Shown in pieces: positions 1-9,070 of a stretch of 64,000 nucleotides of DNA (position 1 is its first letter; each line of letters opens with the position of its first letter). The stretch is from assembly GCF_025200715.1 (NCBI RefSeq), contig NZ_CP104143.1:4064501-4128500 (forward strand), in the 5' to 3' direction. Both the position numbers and the translations under genes were made by a program. This DNA comes from Rhizobium sullae. Its GTDB lineage: Bacteria; Pseudomonadota; Alphaproteobacteria; Rhizobiales; Rhizobiaceae. Under the pieces are notes generated by a model. The model had not been told where the DNA came from and did not search any database. It saw only the letters and a list, made by a program, of their open reading frames with translations.

Positions 1-1
1 A

Positions 2-478
2 GCGGAAAACCTCGGACTGACCGTGTTTAGTCCCGACAATCGCCGCCGCGTCGTGCGGGCCGCAGCACTGACGGGCAACGTCCCTCCGCCGTTCCTGACG
101 GAACCGTCCGGTCTTGCCGGTGTCCATGGAAATCAGCGCGGGACGAGGATGCACCACAAATTTGTCGTGCTGGATTTCGACAAGCCGACGGCGCGGGTTT
201 ACCTCGGCTCCTACAATTTCTCGGAACCGGCCGACCTCAAGAACGGCGAAAATCTGGTGCTCGTCCGCGATCGCACGGTGGCGACCAGCTACATGATCGA
301 AGCGCTGCGCATGTACGACCATTATCGATTCCGCGTGGCATCCGAAGATGGGGAAGAAACCGGGCATCCCCTTGAGCTGCGATTGCCGCCGCAGGCGGGC
401 GAAGCGGCCTGGTTCGAGCGTGACTGGACCGATCCGGTACGGGCGCGCGATCGCCAGCTTTTTGCACGCGCCGACTGA
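2..478 (+). CDS. Phospholipase D-like domain protein, C-terminal part (5' end outside window)
   Basis: The reading frame is open to the left window edge, so this is the C-terminal part of a longer protein; a GTG at 23 lies inside the frame and need not be a start. The sequence HHKFVVLD fits the HxK(x4)D signature of the phospholipase D/nuclease superfamily and is followed by YLGSYNFS, the usual strand after the second HKD motif, and by ENLVLVRD. Such proteins hydrolyse or transfer phosphodiester bonds; the substrate cannot be told from this fragment. It ends with TGA at 476-478 and no partner gene follows on this strand. Confidence 0.75.
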   Translation, partial: AENLGLTVFSPDNRRRVVRAAALTGNVPPPFLTEPSGLAGVHGNQRGTRMHHKFVVLDFDKPTARVYLGSYNFSEPADLKNGENLVLVRDRTVATSYMIEALRMYDHYRFRVASEDGEETGHPLELRLPPQAGEAAWFERDWTDPVRARDRQLFARAD

Positions 479-845
479 TGCAGAGCCGGAAAGCAAAACA
501 AGATGGCGCTTTCCGGCTCGGCTGCTTTCTTCTTCACCCAGAGTCCGTTCGTCTTCTCCATTTCGATAAACTCGGGAAAGCGAGAGTGTCGTTCGGACCC
601 CCCGACGGCCCCTGCTTCCGAACAACGGGATTTCGAGTGTAGGCGCAGGTTGCTGCTCTTGGTCGTCTGACTGGCCCGAAGCTGCGCTTTTGGCCGAGCT
701 TAAAACGATCAAGAGCTGTGTTCTACACGCTGCTCAGGCCGGCACTCTGGAGACATTCCGCTCCACCAAACAGCTCCCTCTCTGAGCACGCACGACAAAC
801 CACCATTCGAGACACCTTGAGTGCAACCTCCGTCCCGATCGGACC
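479..845. other. Intergenic stretch without recognised gene
   Basis: About 370 bases lie between the PLD-like gene and the end of the oppositely oriented sugar operon. Short open frames here overlap one another and resemble no family I know. No hairpin with a T-run was seen, although a terminator for one of the two convergent units would be expected. Confidence 0.5.
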
Positions 846-1889
846 TCAATTCACGCGCCTTCCGTCCCCACCAAACAGATGAACCTTGGTCAGATCCGGA
901 GCGATCGATATCGTCTGTCCCGGACGAAGCTCGACACGATCCCTGAATAGCAAGGTCACATCCACATCTCCGAGCCTGACAATGACTTGCGTTTCGGACC
1001 CGGTCGGTTCCACGACGACCACGGTCGCGGATGCTCCGCCTTCGTGGATGGAGAGATGCTCTGGCCGAATGCCATAGGCTTTGGCAGCAGCACCGTCCTG
1101 ACCAGACGGCAGCGGCAATGCTGCGCCGCCTATGACGAATTTGCCCGCCGAAACCTTGCCCTCAAAGAGATTCATCGAGGGCGACCCGATGAATGTTGCC
1201 ACGAAGGTGTTTACCGGACGATCGAACAATTCGAGCGGTTTGCCGATCTGCTCGACGCGACCATTCCGCATCACCACGATCTTGTCGGCCATGGTCATGG
1301 CTTCGATCTGGTCGTGGGTGACATAGACGGTCGTGGTCTTCAGCCGCTGATGAAGTTCCTTGATCTCCGCACGCATCGTGACGCGGAGCTTGGCGTCGAG
1401 ATTCGAAAGCGGTTCGTCGAAGAGAAACACCTGCGGATGACGAACGATGGCCCGCCCCATCGCAACGCGTTGACGTTGGCCGCCTGACAGTTGCCTGGGC
1501 AGCCGGTCGAGCAGCGGTTCAAGCGCCAGAATATCAGCGGCCTCTCCAACGCGTTTTCGGATCGTCGCCCTGTCCTGACCTTTCAGCTTGAGTGCAAATC
1601 CCATGTTTTCCGCGACCGTCATGTGCGGGTAGAGCGCATAACTCTGGAACACCATGGCGATGTCGCGCTCTTTCGGCGCGACATCGTTGACGAGGCGGCC
1701 GCCGATGCGGATTTCGCCGGCGCTAATATCCTCGAGCCCCGCAAGCATGCGCAGCAGCGTGGACTTGCCACAGCCGGAGGGGCCGACGAGGGTAACGAAT
1801 TCACCGTCTTGGATGTCGACGGAAACGCCGTGGATTACGGGCACCGCGCCATATTGCTTGCGAACCTCTTCGATCGATATGGATGCCAT
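846..1889 (-). CDS. Sugar ABC transporter ATP-binding protein (UgpC/MalK type)
   Basis: This is a 347-residue ATPase of the CUT1 (MalK/UgpC/MsmK) class. Walker [10 protein letters not shown] is at residues 36-44, the signature LSGGQ at 134-138, Walker B VFLFDEP at 154-160 and the switch His at about 192; a C-terminal regulatory domain follows. The ATG at 1889 is chosen because AGGAGG lies just upstream; a longer frame to 1946 would overlap the preceding gene. It is the last gene of the operon, 19 bases after the GH32 gene, and should energise the two permeases encoded at 3634-5446. Confidence 0.93.
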   Translation of the reverse strand: MASISIEEVRKQYGAVPVIHGVSVDIQDGEFVTLVGPSGCGKSTLLRMLAGLEDISAGEIRIGGRLVNDVAPKERDIAMVFQSYALYPHMTVAENMGFALKLKGQDRATIRKRVGEAADILALEPLLDRLPRQLSGGQRQRVAMGRAIVRHPQVFLFDEPLSNLDAKLRVTMRAEIKELHQRLKTTTVYVTHDQIEAMTMADKIVVMRNGRVEQIGKPLELFDRPVNTFVATFIGSPSMNLFEGKVSAGKFVIGGAALPLPSGQDGAAAKAYGIRPEHLSIHEGGASATVVVVEPTGSETQVIVRLGDVDVTLLFRDRVELRPGQTISIAPDLTKVHLFGGDGRRVN

Positions 1890-1908
1890 GATTTCCTCCT
1901 CGGTTCGG

Positions 1909-3630
1909 TCAGAGCTTGAGCTGCCAGATGCGCGCGGTTGCGACATTGCCTTGGGGGGCGACCAGGCGCGCCGAGCGTACGGCGCCCAATCCCGGCAGGC
2001 GCTTCGTCCCTGTCCATCGACCGTCGTCGGCGAAGACCTCGATGGAGCCCACGTCCAGAAAGACCCGAAGCGTCGAAGGACGCGCGCCGGCCGCGATGTA
2101 GCGCGGCGGCGATTTGCCGTTGCGGATGTCGTAGATGATGCTCAAGCCTTCCTGACCGACCCTTAAACCGAGCTCGACATCGGGATGATCAAGCTCGAGA
2201 TCGAACACCGCGCCGGGCGCTGCGAGATCGATCACGATCTCGACGGCTCCATTGCCGAGACCGACCGTTTCGCCGGAACGCAGCATGATGTCGTCGACAG
2301 GTCGTTGGCGCAGGCGCTCGACAGCCGCGACCGGTGGTGTGAGAAGCGCGCCGTCCCGAAGAAGGACCTGTCGTGGCAGCGTCATCGCCGAGGGAAAATC
2401 CGCCTTGTTAGAGACATCAGTCCAGTTGGCCAGCCAGGCGATACCAACCGGGCCCGACCCATCCACGAAGGCCTGGAAGGCATAGGCGTCGGTTCCGAAA
2501 TCAAGTTCCTGTTCGAATTCCTTGATGAAGTTCCGGCCGTCGAAACGGCCGACAGTGGCGATGGTGATATTGCGTCGGCCGGTTGCCGGATCACGGCTCG
2601 TGAGAAGTCCAAAAGTCAGTGCCCAACGGGTTTGAGGGTCGTTCGCCGGGCCATCGAGCGGCACGAGGCAAGGGCATTCGGCCGCCGTCATGCCGAAACG
2701 ATCCTCGCGGTGAAGAATGCCCACGAACGTCCAGCTGCCCGCAGCCCCCGGATCGTTGGTTTCGTAGAGCAGGATGACGCCGCCGGCATGGTCTCGGCTT
2801 CCGAGCAGCATTTTCCAGCGCCCATCCGGACCTTTAACGACATAGGGATCGCGAAAATCGAGCGTCAGCTCGAGGCCTACTGGACGGTCCGGGAGGATGA
2901 CCTCCGGCGGGTTTGAAGTGACCATGTCATTGCTGACCGCTGTCAGCTGGATTTGCTCCTCGGGCACGCGATCCCTGACCTGCTCGGTGAAGAAGACGCG
3001 GACGCCGGGTGCGTCTTCTCCGAGCGGAATTGCGGTGCCGGAAAAGGCGCCGCCACGCCCGTCGGCCCGCGCCGAAAGCTCCGCCGAGGGAAAGAGGAAG
3101 ATCGGTAGATGCGTCCAGTGGAGGAGGTCGTCGGAGACGGCGTGGCCCCAATGCATCGTGTTCCAGCGCAGACTATGCGGATAGTGCTGATAAAACAGGT
3201 GCACTTTGTCGCCGAAGCGACCAAAGCCGTTCGGGTCGTTCATCCAGCCGAAGGGCGGCCGGAAATGATAGCCGTCGGGGACGTCAGGTGCCGCATTGGC
3301 GTCAGCGCTGTAAAGTACGGTCATGCCCGTATCCAGGACGTCGGCCGGCGCGTAGGCATAGATGATCGAGATGACAGTGGTGGCGGTGTCATAACTGAAT
3401 AACGTTTCACCGCCTGTTTCGACCGCCAGCGTCAGGAGCTCGAACTCCTCGGCGTTTTTGGCTATGAGACAAGCGAGCTCGCGTTCCCCCTGAGCTACCT
3501 TCAGCTCCGCGGGCCTGCCCGGATGGGCGGCCTTGAGCCACGCATGCAGCATGGTACCGGCAGGCAGCACAGCGCTCAGCGCCTCGGTGCTGCCATCGAC
3601 AAGCGAAGCGGGGTTTGCATGAGGTGTCAT
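1909..3630 (-). CDS. Glycoside hydrolase family 32 (beta-fructosidase)
   Basis: The 573-residue protein carries the GH32 landmarks: WMNDPNG with nucleophile Asp132, FRDP with the transition-state stabiliser Asp261, and ECP with acid/base Glu318. The family hydrolyses sucrose, sucrose-6-phosphate, inulin or levan. About 120 residues precede the catalytic domain, and there is no signal peptide, so it probably acts in the cytoplasm on imported sugar. It lies 3 bases after the permease gene inside an ABC sugar operon. Whether the substrate is sucrose or a short fructo-oligosaccharide cannot be decided here. Confidence 0.92.
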   Translation of the reverse strand: MTPHANPASLVDGSTEALSAVLPAGTMLHAWLKAAHPGRPAELKVAQGERELACLIAKNAEEFELLTLAVETGGETLFSYDTATTVISIIYAYAPADVLDTGMTVLYSADANAAPDVPDGYHFRPPFGWMNDPNGFGRFGDKVHLFYQHYPHSLRWNTMHWGHAVSDDLLHWTHLPIFLFPSAELSARADGRGGAFSGTAIPLGEDAPGVRVFFTEQVRDRVPEEQIQLTAVSNDMVTSNPPEVILPDRPVGLELTLDFRDPYVVKGPDGRWKMLLGSRDHAGGVILLYETNDPGAAGSWTFVGILHREDRFGMTAAECPCLVPLDGPANDPQTRWALTFGLLTSRDPATGRRNITIATVGRFDGRNFIKEFEQELDFGTDAYAFQAFVDGSGPVGIAWLANWTDVSNKADFPSAMTLPRQVLLRDGALLTPPVAAVERLRQRPVDDIMLRSGETVGLGNGAVEIVIDLAAPGAVFDLELDHPDVELGLRVGQEGLSIIYDIRNGKSPPRYIAAGARPSTLRVFLDVGSIEVFADDGRWTGTKRLPGLGAVRSARLVAPQGNVATARIWQLKL

Positions 3631-3633
3631 TTA

Positions 3634-4527
3634 TCAACCTTTCACGGCGGAGCCCACGAAGGAACTGACGAACCAACGCTGGAAAACGAGATAGAGGGCG
3701 AGGATCGGGAGCATCATAAGGACGGAGGCGGCCATGGCGCGATCCCAGTAGATACTGTCCTGGCCGAAGAAGGTCGCGATGGCGACGGAGATCGGCCGTG
3801 CATAGTCGGTCTGCGTCACCAGGATCGGCCAGAGATACTGATTCCAAGTCTCGATCCCCATGAGGATCGAGACGGTGGCAAGCGCCGGCAGGCTCAGGGG
3901 CAGGAAGATCGACCGGTAGATACGGAATACCGAGGCGCCATCGATCTGGGCCGCTTCGAACAGTTCCTTGGGCAATTGCGCGAAGAACTGGTAGAAGAGG
4001 TAGATATAGAGCGGGCTCGCGATCCACGGCACGATCTGGACGGCGAAGGTGTCGGTCATGCCGGCGCGCGACACCATGATGACGAGCGGCATGATGATGC
4101 TCTCCTGCGGGATGACATAGAGAGCGATCACTAGGGACAGGATCAGCGCCCGCCCGCGCAGCGAGCCCCAGGCCAGCACGAAGCCGGCCATCGAATTGAC
4201 GATGAGGCCGGCGCTCACGGTCGAGGCCAGAATGATTAGCGAATTGATGAGATAGCGGCCGAAGGCGAGTTCGCCTGAGAGGTTTCCGACCTCCGCGAAA
4301 TTCGAGAGCGTCGGATTCGATACCCAGAAGGCCCTGAAGCTGCCCATGTCGGCCAGAATCTGGAACCGGTCGTCCTTCAGGCTGGCGATGACGAGCATGA
4401 ACAGTGGCGAGATGATGACCAGCGCGATGACGAAGATGCAGGCGGTCTGCACGATGCGCAGGGAACCGGCCGCCGAGCGCTCACGCTTTGCCTCGGCATT
4501 CATTGCGGAAAGAGCGAGATCAGACAT
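3634..4527 (-). CDS. Sugar ABC transporter permease (MalG type)
   Basis: A 297-residue inner-membrane permease with about six hydrophobic segments. The cytoplasmic EAA loop is visible as EAAQIDGASVFRIYRSIFLP, the site that docks the ATPase. The C-terminus ends VGSAVKG, as is usual for CUT1 MalG-like subunits. Its start overlaps the end of the partner permease by 8 bases, which indicates translational coupling. It should form the membrane channel with the 4520-5446 product for the fructosyl sugar handled by the neighbouring GH32 enzyme. Confidence 0.92.
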   Translation of the reverse strand: MSDLALSAMNAEAKRERSAAGSLRIVQTACIFVIALVIISPLFMLVIASLKDDRFQILADMGSFRAFWVSNPTLSNFAEVGNLSGELAFGRYLINSLIILASTVSAGLIVNSMAGFVLAWGSLRGRALILSLVIALYVIPQESIIMPLVIMVSRAGMTDTFAVQIVPWIASPLYIYLFYQFFAQLPKELFEAAQIDGASVFRIYRSIFLPLSLPALATVSILMGIETWNQYLWPILVTQTDYARPISVAIATFFGQDSIYWDRAMAASVLMMLPILALYLVFQRWFVSSFVGSAVKG

Positions 4528-5446
4528 CGTAACGCCTCAGGAGCTGGCGCTGCACGAGCGCGATGACGAGAACGATCAGAAAGAGGATGACCGATACGGC
4601 GGACGCATATCCAAGCTTTTGTTCCTCGAAGCCGGCGCGCACCATGTAATGCACCACGGTTTCGGTACTGCTCTTCGGACCCCCTTGGGTCAGGATCGCG
4701 ACCTGGGTGTAGAGCTTGAAGGCCTGAATGGTGGTGATGACCAACACGAAGATGTGCGTCGGCCTGAGACCTGGCATGGTCACGTGCCAGAAGCGCTGGA
4801 GGACATTGGCGCCGTCGATCTTGGCTGCGTCGTAGAGTTCGTCGGGAATGCCCTGCAAACCAGCGAGGTAGACGATCATCTGGAAGCCATAGGCCTGCCA
4901 TGCCGAAAGCAGGACGATCGAGAACATCGCCCATTGCGGATCGCCGAGCCAATCGATCGGCTGGATATATCCGCCCGAGGCGAAGCCGAGGATCTGGTTA
5001 AGCGGTCCGGTGGGATACTGGAATAATGTGCCCCAGACGACGCAGACGACAACGATCGACGTGATCGCGGGCAGGAAGAAGAGGCCACGGAAGAAGTTTC
5101 GGAACGGTAGCTTCTGGTGCAGCAGCAATGCGGTGGCAAATGCCAGGCCGCATTGAGCGGGCAGGATCCAGAAGGTGAAGCGCGACACGTTCCAAAGCGA
5201 GATCCAGAAGAGATCGTCCTTGAAGATGCGCAGGAAATTGGTGAAGCCGACGAAGCGGACCGGTGTCGGGCGCGGTACCAAAGGTTGATTGGTCATTGCC
5301 GTCCAGAACGACAGAAGGAACGGCACGACCAGGAAGATCGTCAGCAACACGAGCGCGGGCGCCAGCATGCCGATCTCCTGGAACATTCGGACTCTGTCTC
5401 CGCGCCCCACGGGACGCGTCATGGGCGCTGGTTGCTGCAAGGTCAT
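4520..5446 (-). CDS. Sugar ABC transporter permease (MalF type)
   Basis: The 308-residue protein has a basic N-terminus, six predicted membrane spans and an EAA loop (YDAAKIDGANVLQRFWHVTM). The ATG at 5446 is preferred over an upstream in-frame ATG at 5524 because a strong AGGAGGAGGAG run lies immediately before it. A gap of about 100 bases separates it from the binding-protein gene, the usual place for processing that lowers permease expression relative to the binding protein. It pairs with the MalG-type permease that follows. Confidence 0.92.
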   Translation of the reverse strand: MTLQQPAPMTRPVGRGDRVRMFQEIGMLAPALVLLTIFLVVPFLLSFWTAMTNQPLVPRPTPVRFVGFTNFLRIFKDDLFWISLWNVSRFTFWILPAQCGLAFATALLLHQKLPFRNFFRGLFFLPAITSIVVVCVVWGTLFQYPTGPLNQILGFASGGYIQPIDWLGDPQWAMFSIVLLSAWQAYGFQMIVYLAGLQGIPDELYDAAKIDGANVLQRFWHVTMPGLRPTHIFVLVITTIQAFKLYTQVAILTQGGPKSSTETVVHYMVRAGFEEQKLGYASAVSVILFLIVLVIALVQRQLLRRYDV

Positions 5447-5547
5447 GATCTCCTCCTCCTCACTCGATCGCGGACGGTCGATCGCCATGCGACGACCGCA
5501 TCGGGTGTCCGCGCGGATTGGCACCGCGCGGTGGCCTCATCGCGTCA

Positions 5548-6837
5548 TTATTGTCCGTTGAAGGGCGGGTAGCCGTCGTTGTCTTCGATGTCCTCGTCTA
5601 TCTTCTCGGCCGCGGCGGTCAGCGCCGCCTTGACGTCGCCGCCATTGAAGATCTCATCTACCGCCTGCATGAAGGTGGAGGTGATCGTCGGATAAGCGGG
5701 ATGCGGCGGCCTGGCGATCGCCGTCTTTGAGGCCTGCTCGAAGGCAATGGCCATCTGGCCGCCAGTGGCGTACAGCGGAGATTCCGCGGCAAAGCTCTTC
5801 AATCCCGGATAGGCAGACGTATCGCGCGCATGTTCGCGAAACTGCCCGTCCTTGAGCATGAAGCTCACGAACTTGCCGGCGATATCAGGATGCTTGGAGG
5901 CCGTGGTGATGGCCCAGATCCAGGTGCCGTTCGGACTTGCGCCCTTCGGTCCGAATTTGGGCAGCGGCATGACGACGATGTCGTCCTTCATCGAGGCGGC
6001 GGCTTCCGCGTAGACCCAATGGCCGCCCAGCGCGAGAGCAGCCGGATGTCCTTCCGCGTAGAACTGGTTGGTACCGGAGGATTGCGGCACGACCCAGCCG
6101 TTCTTGACCCAAGTCTGCATCAACGTCAGCGCATCGACGCAAGGTTCGCTGTCGAGCGTTCCCACGGATTTCCAGGTCTTCCGGTCGATCAGGTCGCAGC
6201 CTGCCGATTGCAGGATCGGGCTATAGGCATAGGTGATCCATTCGGTCTTGATGCCGTAGCCGCGAAACGTGTCGATCGGCCATTTGACGCCTTCGAGCTT
6301 CGACAGCTTTTCGAGGTAGCCTTCGAACTCCTCTCGCGTCCAGGCGTCGTCGACGGACTTTGGAATCCGGGCGCCAATCGCTTCGAGATACTTTTTGTTG
6401 CCGTAAAGGACGACCGAGGAGTCCGTCAGGCCGAGCGCATAGAGGTCCTCGTCGACGGGGTAGGTGCCCTGGGCGATGTTGGAGTCTGTCATGTCGTCGA
6501 GGACACCCGGATCGATCAAAGGTTTGATTTTCTGCAGGTAGCCGGACCAGACGTAGTTTGCGAGAAACGGCGCGTCGAGCTCCATGATGTCAGGCATCTG
6601 CTCGGACATGACGGCGGCGCTGAACTTCTCGTTATAGGCGTCGTGCGGCGCGTAGATCAGTTCGATATCCACGTCCGGATTGGCATCTTCGAAGCGTTTG
6701 GCCACCGCGCCATAGGCCGAGACCGTATCGGGATCGCCCTGATGCATGACCTGGATGACGGTCTTTGATTCGGCCGGACTTATGGCGAATCCCAGCGCCG
6801 CGGATGCTACGAGCATAGAAAGTAAACGATTACCCAT
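5548..6837 (-). CDS. Sugar ABC transporter periplasmic binding protein
   Basis: A family-1 extracellular solute-binding protein of 429 residues. The first ~24 residues (MGNRLLSMLVASAALGFA...) form a Sec signal peptide; the mature part begins with a strand-helix typical of the family (VIQVMHQGDPDTVSAY, then FEDANPDVDIELI). The ATG at 6837 has GGAGGA nine bases upstream and is better than the GTG at 6846. It follows lacI by 41 bases and precedes the two permeases, so it captures the substrate later cut by the GH32 enzyme. Confidence 0.92.
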   Translation of the reverse strand: MGNRLLSMLVASAALGFAISPAESKTVIQVMHQGDPDTVSAYGAVAKRFEDANPDVDIELIYAPHDAYNEKFSAAVMSEQMPDIMELDAPFLANYVWSGYLQKIKPLIDPGVLDDMTDSNIAQGTYPVDEDLYALGLTDSSVVLYGNKKYLEAIGARIPKSVDDAWTREEFEGYLEKLSKLEGVKWPIDTFRGYGIKTEWITYAYSPILQSAGCDLIDRKTWKSVGTLDSEPCVDALTLMQTWVKNGWVVPQSSGTNQFYAEGHPAALALGGHWVYAEAAASMKDDIVVMPLPKFGPKGASPNGTWIWAITTASKHPDIAGKFVSFMLKDGQFREHARDTSAYPGLKSFAAESPLYATGGQMAIAFEQASKTAIARPPHPAYPTITSTFMQAVDEIFNGGDVKAALTAAAEKIDEDIEDNDGYPPFNGQ

Positions 6838-6878
6838 TTGCTTCACTCCTCCTCAACAGGTTTCACTTCCAATTGCAT

Positions 6879-7883
6879 TTATACGGATGATCGCTCCACA
6901 AGTTGGAACGGCAGCTTTCGCACGTCGCCGGGTGTCGCATCGCCCACAAGCAAGATCTCGGCGGCCATGCGACCCATGGCGCGATGCGGCAGCGCCATGG
7001 TCGTCAGCGGCGGATCGAGGCGCGAGGCGATTTCGATCTGATTGTCAAAGCTGGCGACGGCGACATCGTCCGGAATCCGGGCGCCGACCCGACGCAGCGC
7101 CGCGTAGACCTCCATCGCAACCCGGTCGTTGCCGCACAGGATGGCGTCGGGGCGCTCGGGGCCGCCCATCAGTTCGGTGATATGCGACAGAACGAGGCTC
7201 GGCGCCCTGTCGCTGTAGATGCCGCGGCGCACGGCCGGCAAGACTCTTGCGCCGGCGCCGTCGAGGCCTGCTTCGGTCAACGCTTGGCGAAAACCCGCCT
7301 CGCGTAGATCTCCGGCGAGCAGGCCCGGTAGATTGATGAAGGCGATGTTGCGCCGGCCGGCACCGATCAAGTAACTGGCGATCTCGTGCGCAGCGCCTGT
7401 TTCGTCCGGCACCAGCGCGGTTACCCGGTCGTTTGCCTCGCGGCAATTGATCATCACGCCGACCGTATCGACAAACGCCTCCGGCAACGCCACGACCTTA
7501 TGGTACATGGCGGCATAGGCGATCGCCCGCGGTCGAAAGCGCCGAACCTCCTCGATCACCGAGGCCACGTCGCGCCGCCCGCTCAACGTCATCGCGAAGA
7601 CGGCCATCTCTGCCGTCCGCGCGGCGCCATCGAGCCCGCGAATAATTTCAGTCGCAAATGGCGAGGTGATCAATTCGTCGGCGACAACGCCGATCAGCGG
7701 CATCCAGCCCTGGCGCATGCTGCGCGCGGCCAGATTGGTGACATAGCCGAGCTCCTCAGCAATCTCCTTGATGCGCTGCTTGGTCTGCTCCGACATCCGC
7801 GCCGAGCCGCCATGCAATGCGCCTGACACCGTCTTGACCGAAACGCCGGCACGTTCGGCTATGTCGCTGAGGGAAGCGGTCAC
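6879..7883 (-). CDS. LacI-family transcriptional regulator of the fructosyl-sugar operon
   Basis: The N-terminal helix-turn-helix reads SLSDIAERAGVSVKTVSGAL, followed by the hinge helix LGYVTNLAARSM and a periplasmic-binding-protein-like effector domain. I choose the GTG at 7883 (334 residues): it puts the HTH at the normal distance from the start and leaves the palindrome at 7895-7914 outside the gene, while the longer frame from 7937 would run through that operator. It is the first gene of the unit ending at 846, so it probably represses its own operon and is released by an imported sugar. The effector is not known. Confidence 0.9.
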   Translation of the reverse strand: MTASLSDIAERAGVSVKTVSGALHGGSARMSEQTKQRIKEIAEELGYVTNLAARSMRQGWMPLIGVVADELITSPFATEIIRGLDGAARTAEMAVFAMTLSGRRDVASVIEEVRRFRPRAIAYAAMYHKVVALPEAFVDTVGVMINCREANDRVTALVPDETGAAHEIASYLIGAGRRNIAFINLPGLLAGDLREAGFRQALTEAGLDGAGARVLPAVRRGIYSDRAPSLVLSHITELMGGPERPDAILCGNDRVAMEVYAALRRVGARIPDDVAVASFDNQIEIASRLDPPLTTMALPHRAMGRMAAEILLVGDATPGDVRKLPFQLVERSSV

Positions 7884-7894
7884 AGGGGTTCGCC

Positions 7895-7914
7895 TTGGGT
7901 TATCGATTACCCAA
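7895..7914 (-). promoter_or_regulatory. LacI-type operator before the lacI/GH32 operon
   Basis: The 20-bp sequence TTGGGTTATCGATTACCCAA is a palindrome broken only at two symmetric positions, centred on CG as LacI-family operators are. It lies 12 bases upstream of the GTG start of the lacI gene, where a bound repressor would block transcription of the whole operon. Confidence 0.75.
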
Positions 7915-7973
7915 TCGCAATACCAATCGAGTTCCAATGAGTCAAGTCCTCAAGCAGAGCCGGGCCGCGACAG

Positions 7974-8192
7974 TTCTCGACCTTCCCCTATGACCCCGCC
8001 TGGATCGAGAATCACCGCGCCTTTGCCGTGCAGCCGACCTTCCCCTTGAAGCTGGGCCATTTCAGACATCCGGCAAACCCGGAAACATGCGCGACGCACT
8101 GGCGGGCGTCTTCGCCGACGCCGCGCCAGACAGCTGGGGCCGCAGGCTTCTCGAACGCGGCTATGGCAACGGCCTTTCCGAATTCGAGAAGT
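7974..8192 (+). pseudogene. HipA-like kinase remnant (frameshifted N-terminal fragment)
   Basis: Two frames give pieces of a HipA-family N-terminus. The first, FPYDPAWIENHRAFAVQP, runs to about 8080. After a one-base shift the second reads DALAGVFADAAPDSWGRRLL and RGYGNGLSEFE, matching the conserved LRDAAPDxWGRR stretch of HipA. No kinase domain follows and no HipB-like antitoxin is seen. It therefore looks like a dead fragment of a toxin gene between two sugar operons. The family assignment rests on short motifs only. Confidence 0.5.
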
Positions 8193-8339
8193 CAGCGGCC
8201 CCTTCTGCATCAGCTCGACGCCGGTCGTAGTTCGAGCTCCTTGGCGGTGATCGCCTCATCGGCAGGCTCATGTCGCCGAGGCTGAACTGGATGATGATGC
8301 CGCGCGGGCGAGACGCCTGAGACATCTCGCGTCCTTAGG

Positions 8340-9068
8340 CTATTCGACTTCAGACGGTAGCTTTCTGACACCCAGGCCGATCGGCCGAAGGCTGTTGCCC
8401 GGATGGCGCGGATCTGGACCCCAGATGGCTTGATACGTGTCATACGCCATCCCTCTCCGCTGCAGCATGGCAAACACCACCGCCACCATCAGATACCATG
8501 TGCCGATGAACAGGAGCATCCACCGCGGGGCGTTCGCCTGCCACAGACCTGTTGAAACGGCGGCCATGGAGACCAGCAGCACCAGATATCCCATTGACTT
8601 ATGAATGCGCTCAAAGACACGGCGGCGGCGTGTCATATCGTAGTGATCGCCGCTCCAGCTGCCGTCTGCGGTCGGTGCCGACGGGCCGCCCTTCGTTCCT
8701 CTGAGCCATCCCGTAAGATACTGCATGCCGCCGAGTGCCAGGGCCACCCATCCTGTCAGCTGATGCGCCCAAGACGAGGCGGTAATCGATTTGGTTGCCG
8801 CGGGAGCGGAAAGTATCAGGAGCAAGCCAATCAGCATCAGCGCCAACGCGGCGTACTGGGCGCCACGATGAAGGTGCCACCATCGGCGATCGTCCAACAC
8901 ACGAGGCCAGTCCTGGCCAGGGAAGATCTTGAAGAATCGCGCTGCGATCACGCCGATGGGGACGAGTACCGACCAGGCCATCACCATTGATCGCGCGTGC
9001 CATGACAGGTGCATTCCGACTTCATGAACTCTTGTCGGATCGCACGGCGCGAGCAGCCACTCGAACAT
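8340..9068 (-). CDS. Cytochrome b561-like membrane protein
   Basis: A 242-residue protein with about five to six membrane segments. Four histidines, at residues 24 (HARSMVMAW), 67 (HLHRG), 102 (HQLTGW) and 156 (HKSMGY), are spaced like the two bis-His haem b sites of the eukaryote-type cytochrome b561/DOMON-associated family. The ATG at 9068 lies two bases after the stop of the permease gene and GGGTGA precedes it, so it is translated with the ABC operon. A role in transmembrane electron transfer is inferred; why it is joined to a sugar transporter is unclear. Confidence 0.7.
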   Translation of the reverse strand: MFEWLLAPCDPTRVHEVGMHLSWHARSMVMAWSVLVPIGVIAARFFKIFPGQDWPRVLDDRRWWHLHRGAQYAALALMLIGLLLILSAPAATKSITASSWAHQLTGWVALALGGMQYLTGWLRGTKGGPSAPTADGSWSGDHYDMTRRRRVFERIHKSMGYLVLLVSMAAVSTGLWQANAPRWMLLFIGTWYLMVAVVFAMLQRRGMAYDTYQAIWGPDPRHPGNSLRPIGLGVRKLPSEVE

Positions 9069-9070
9069 TG

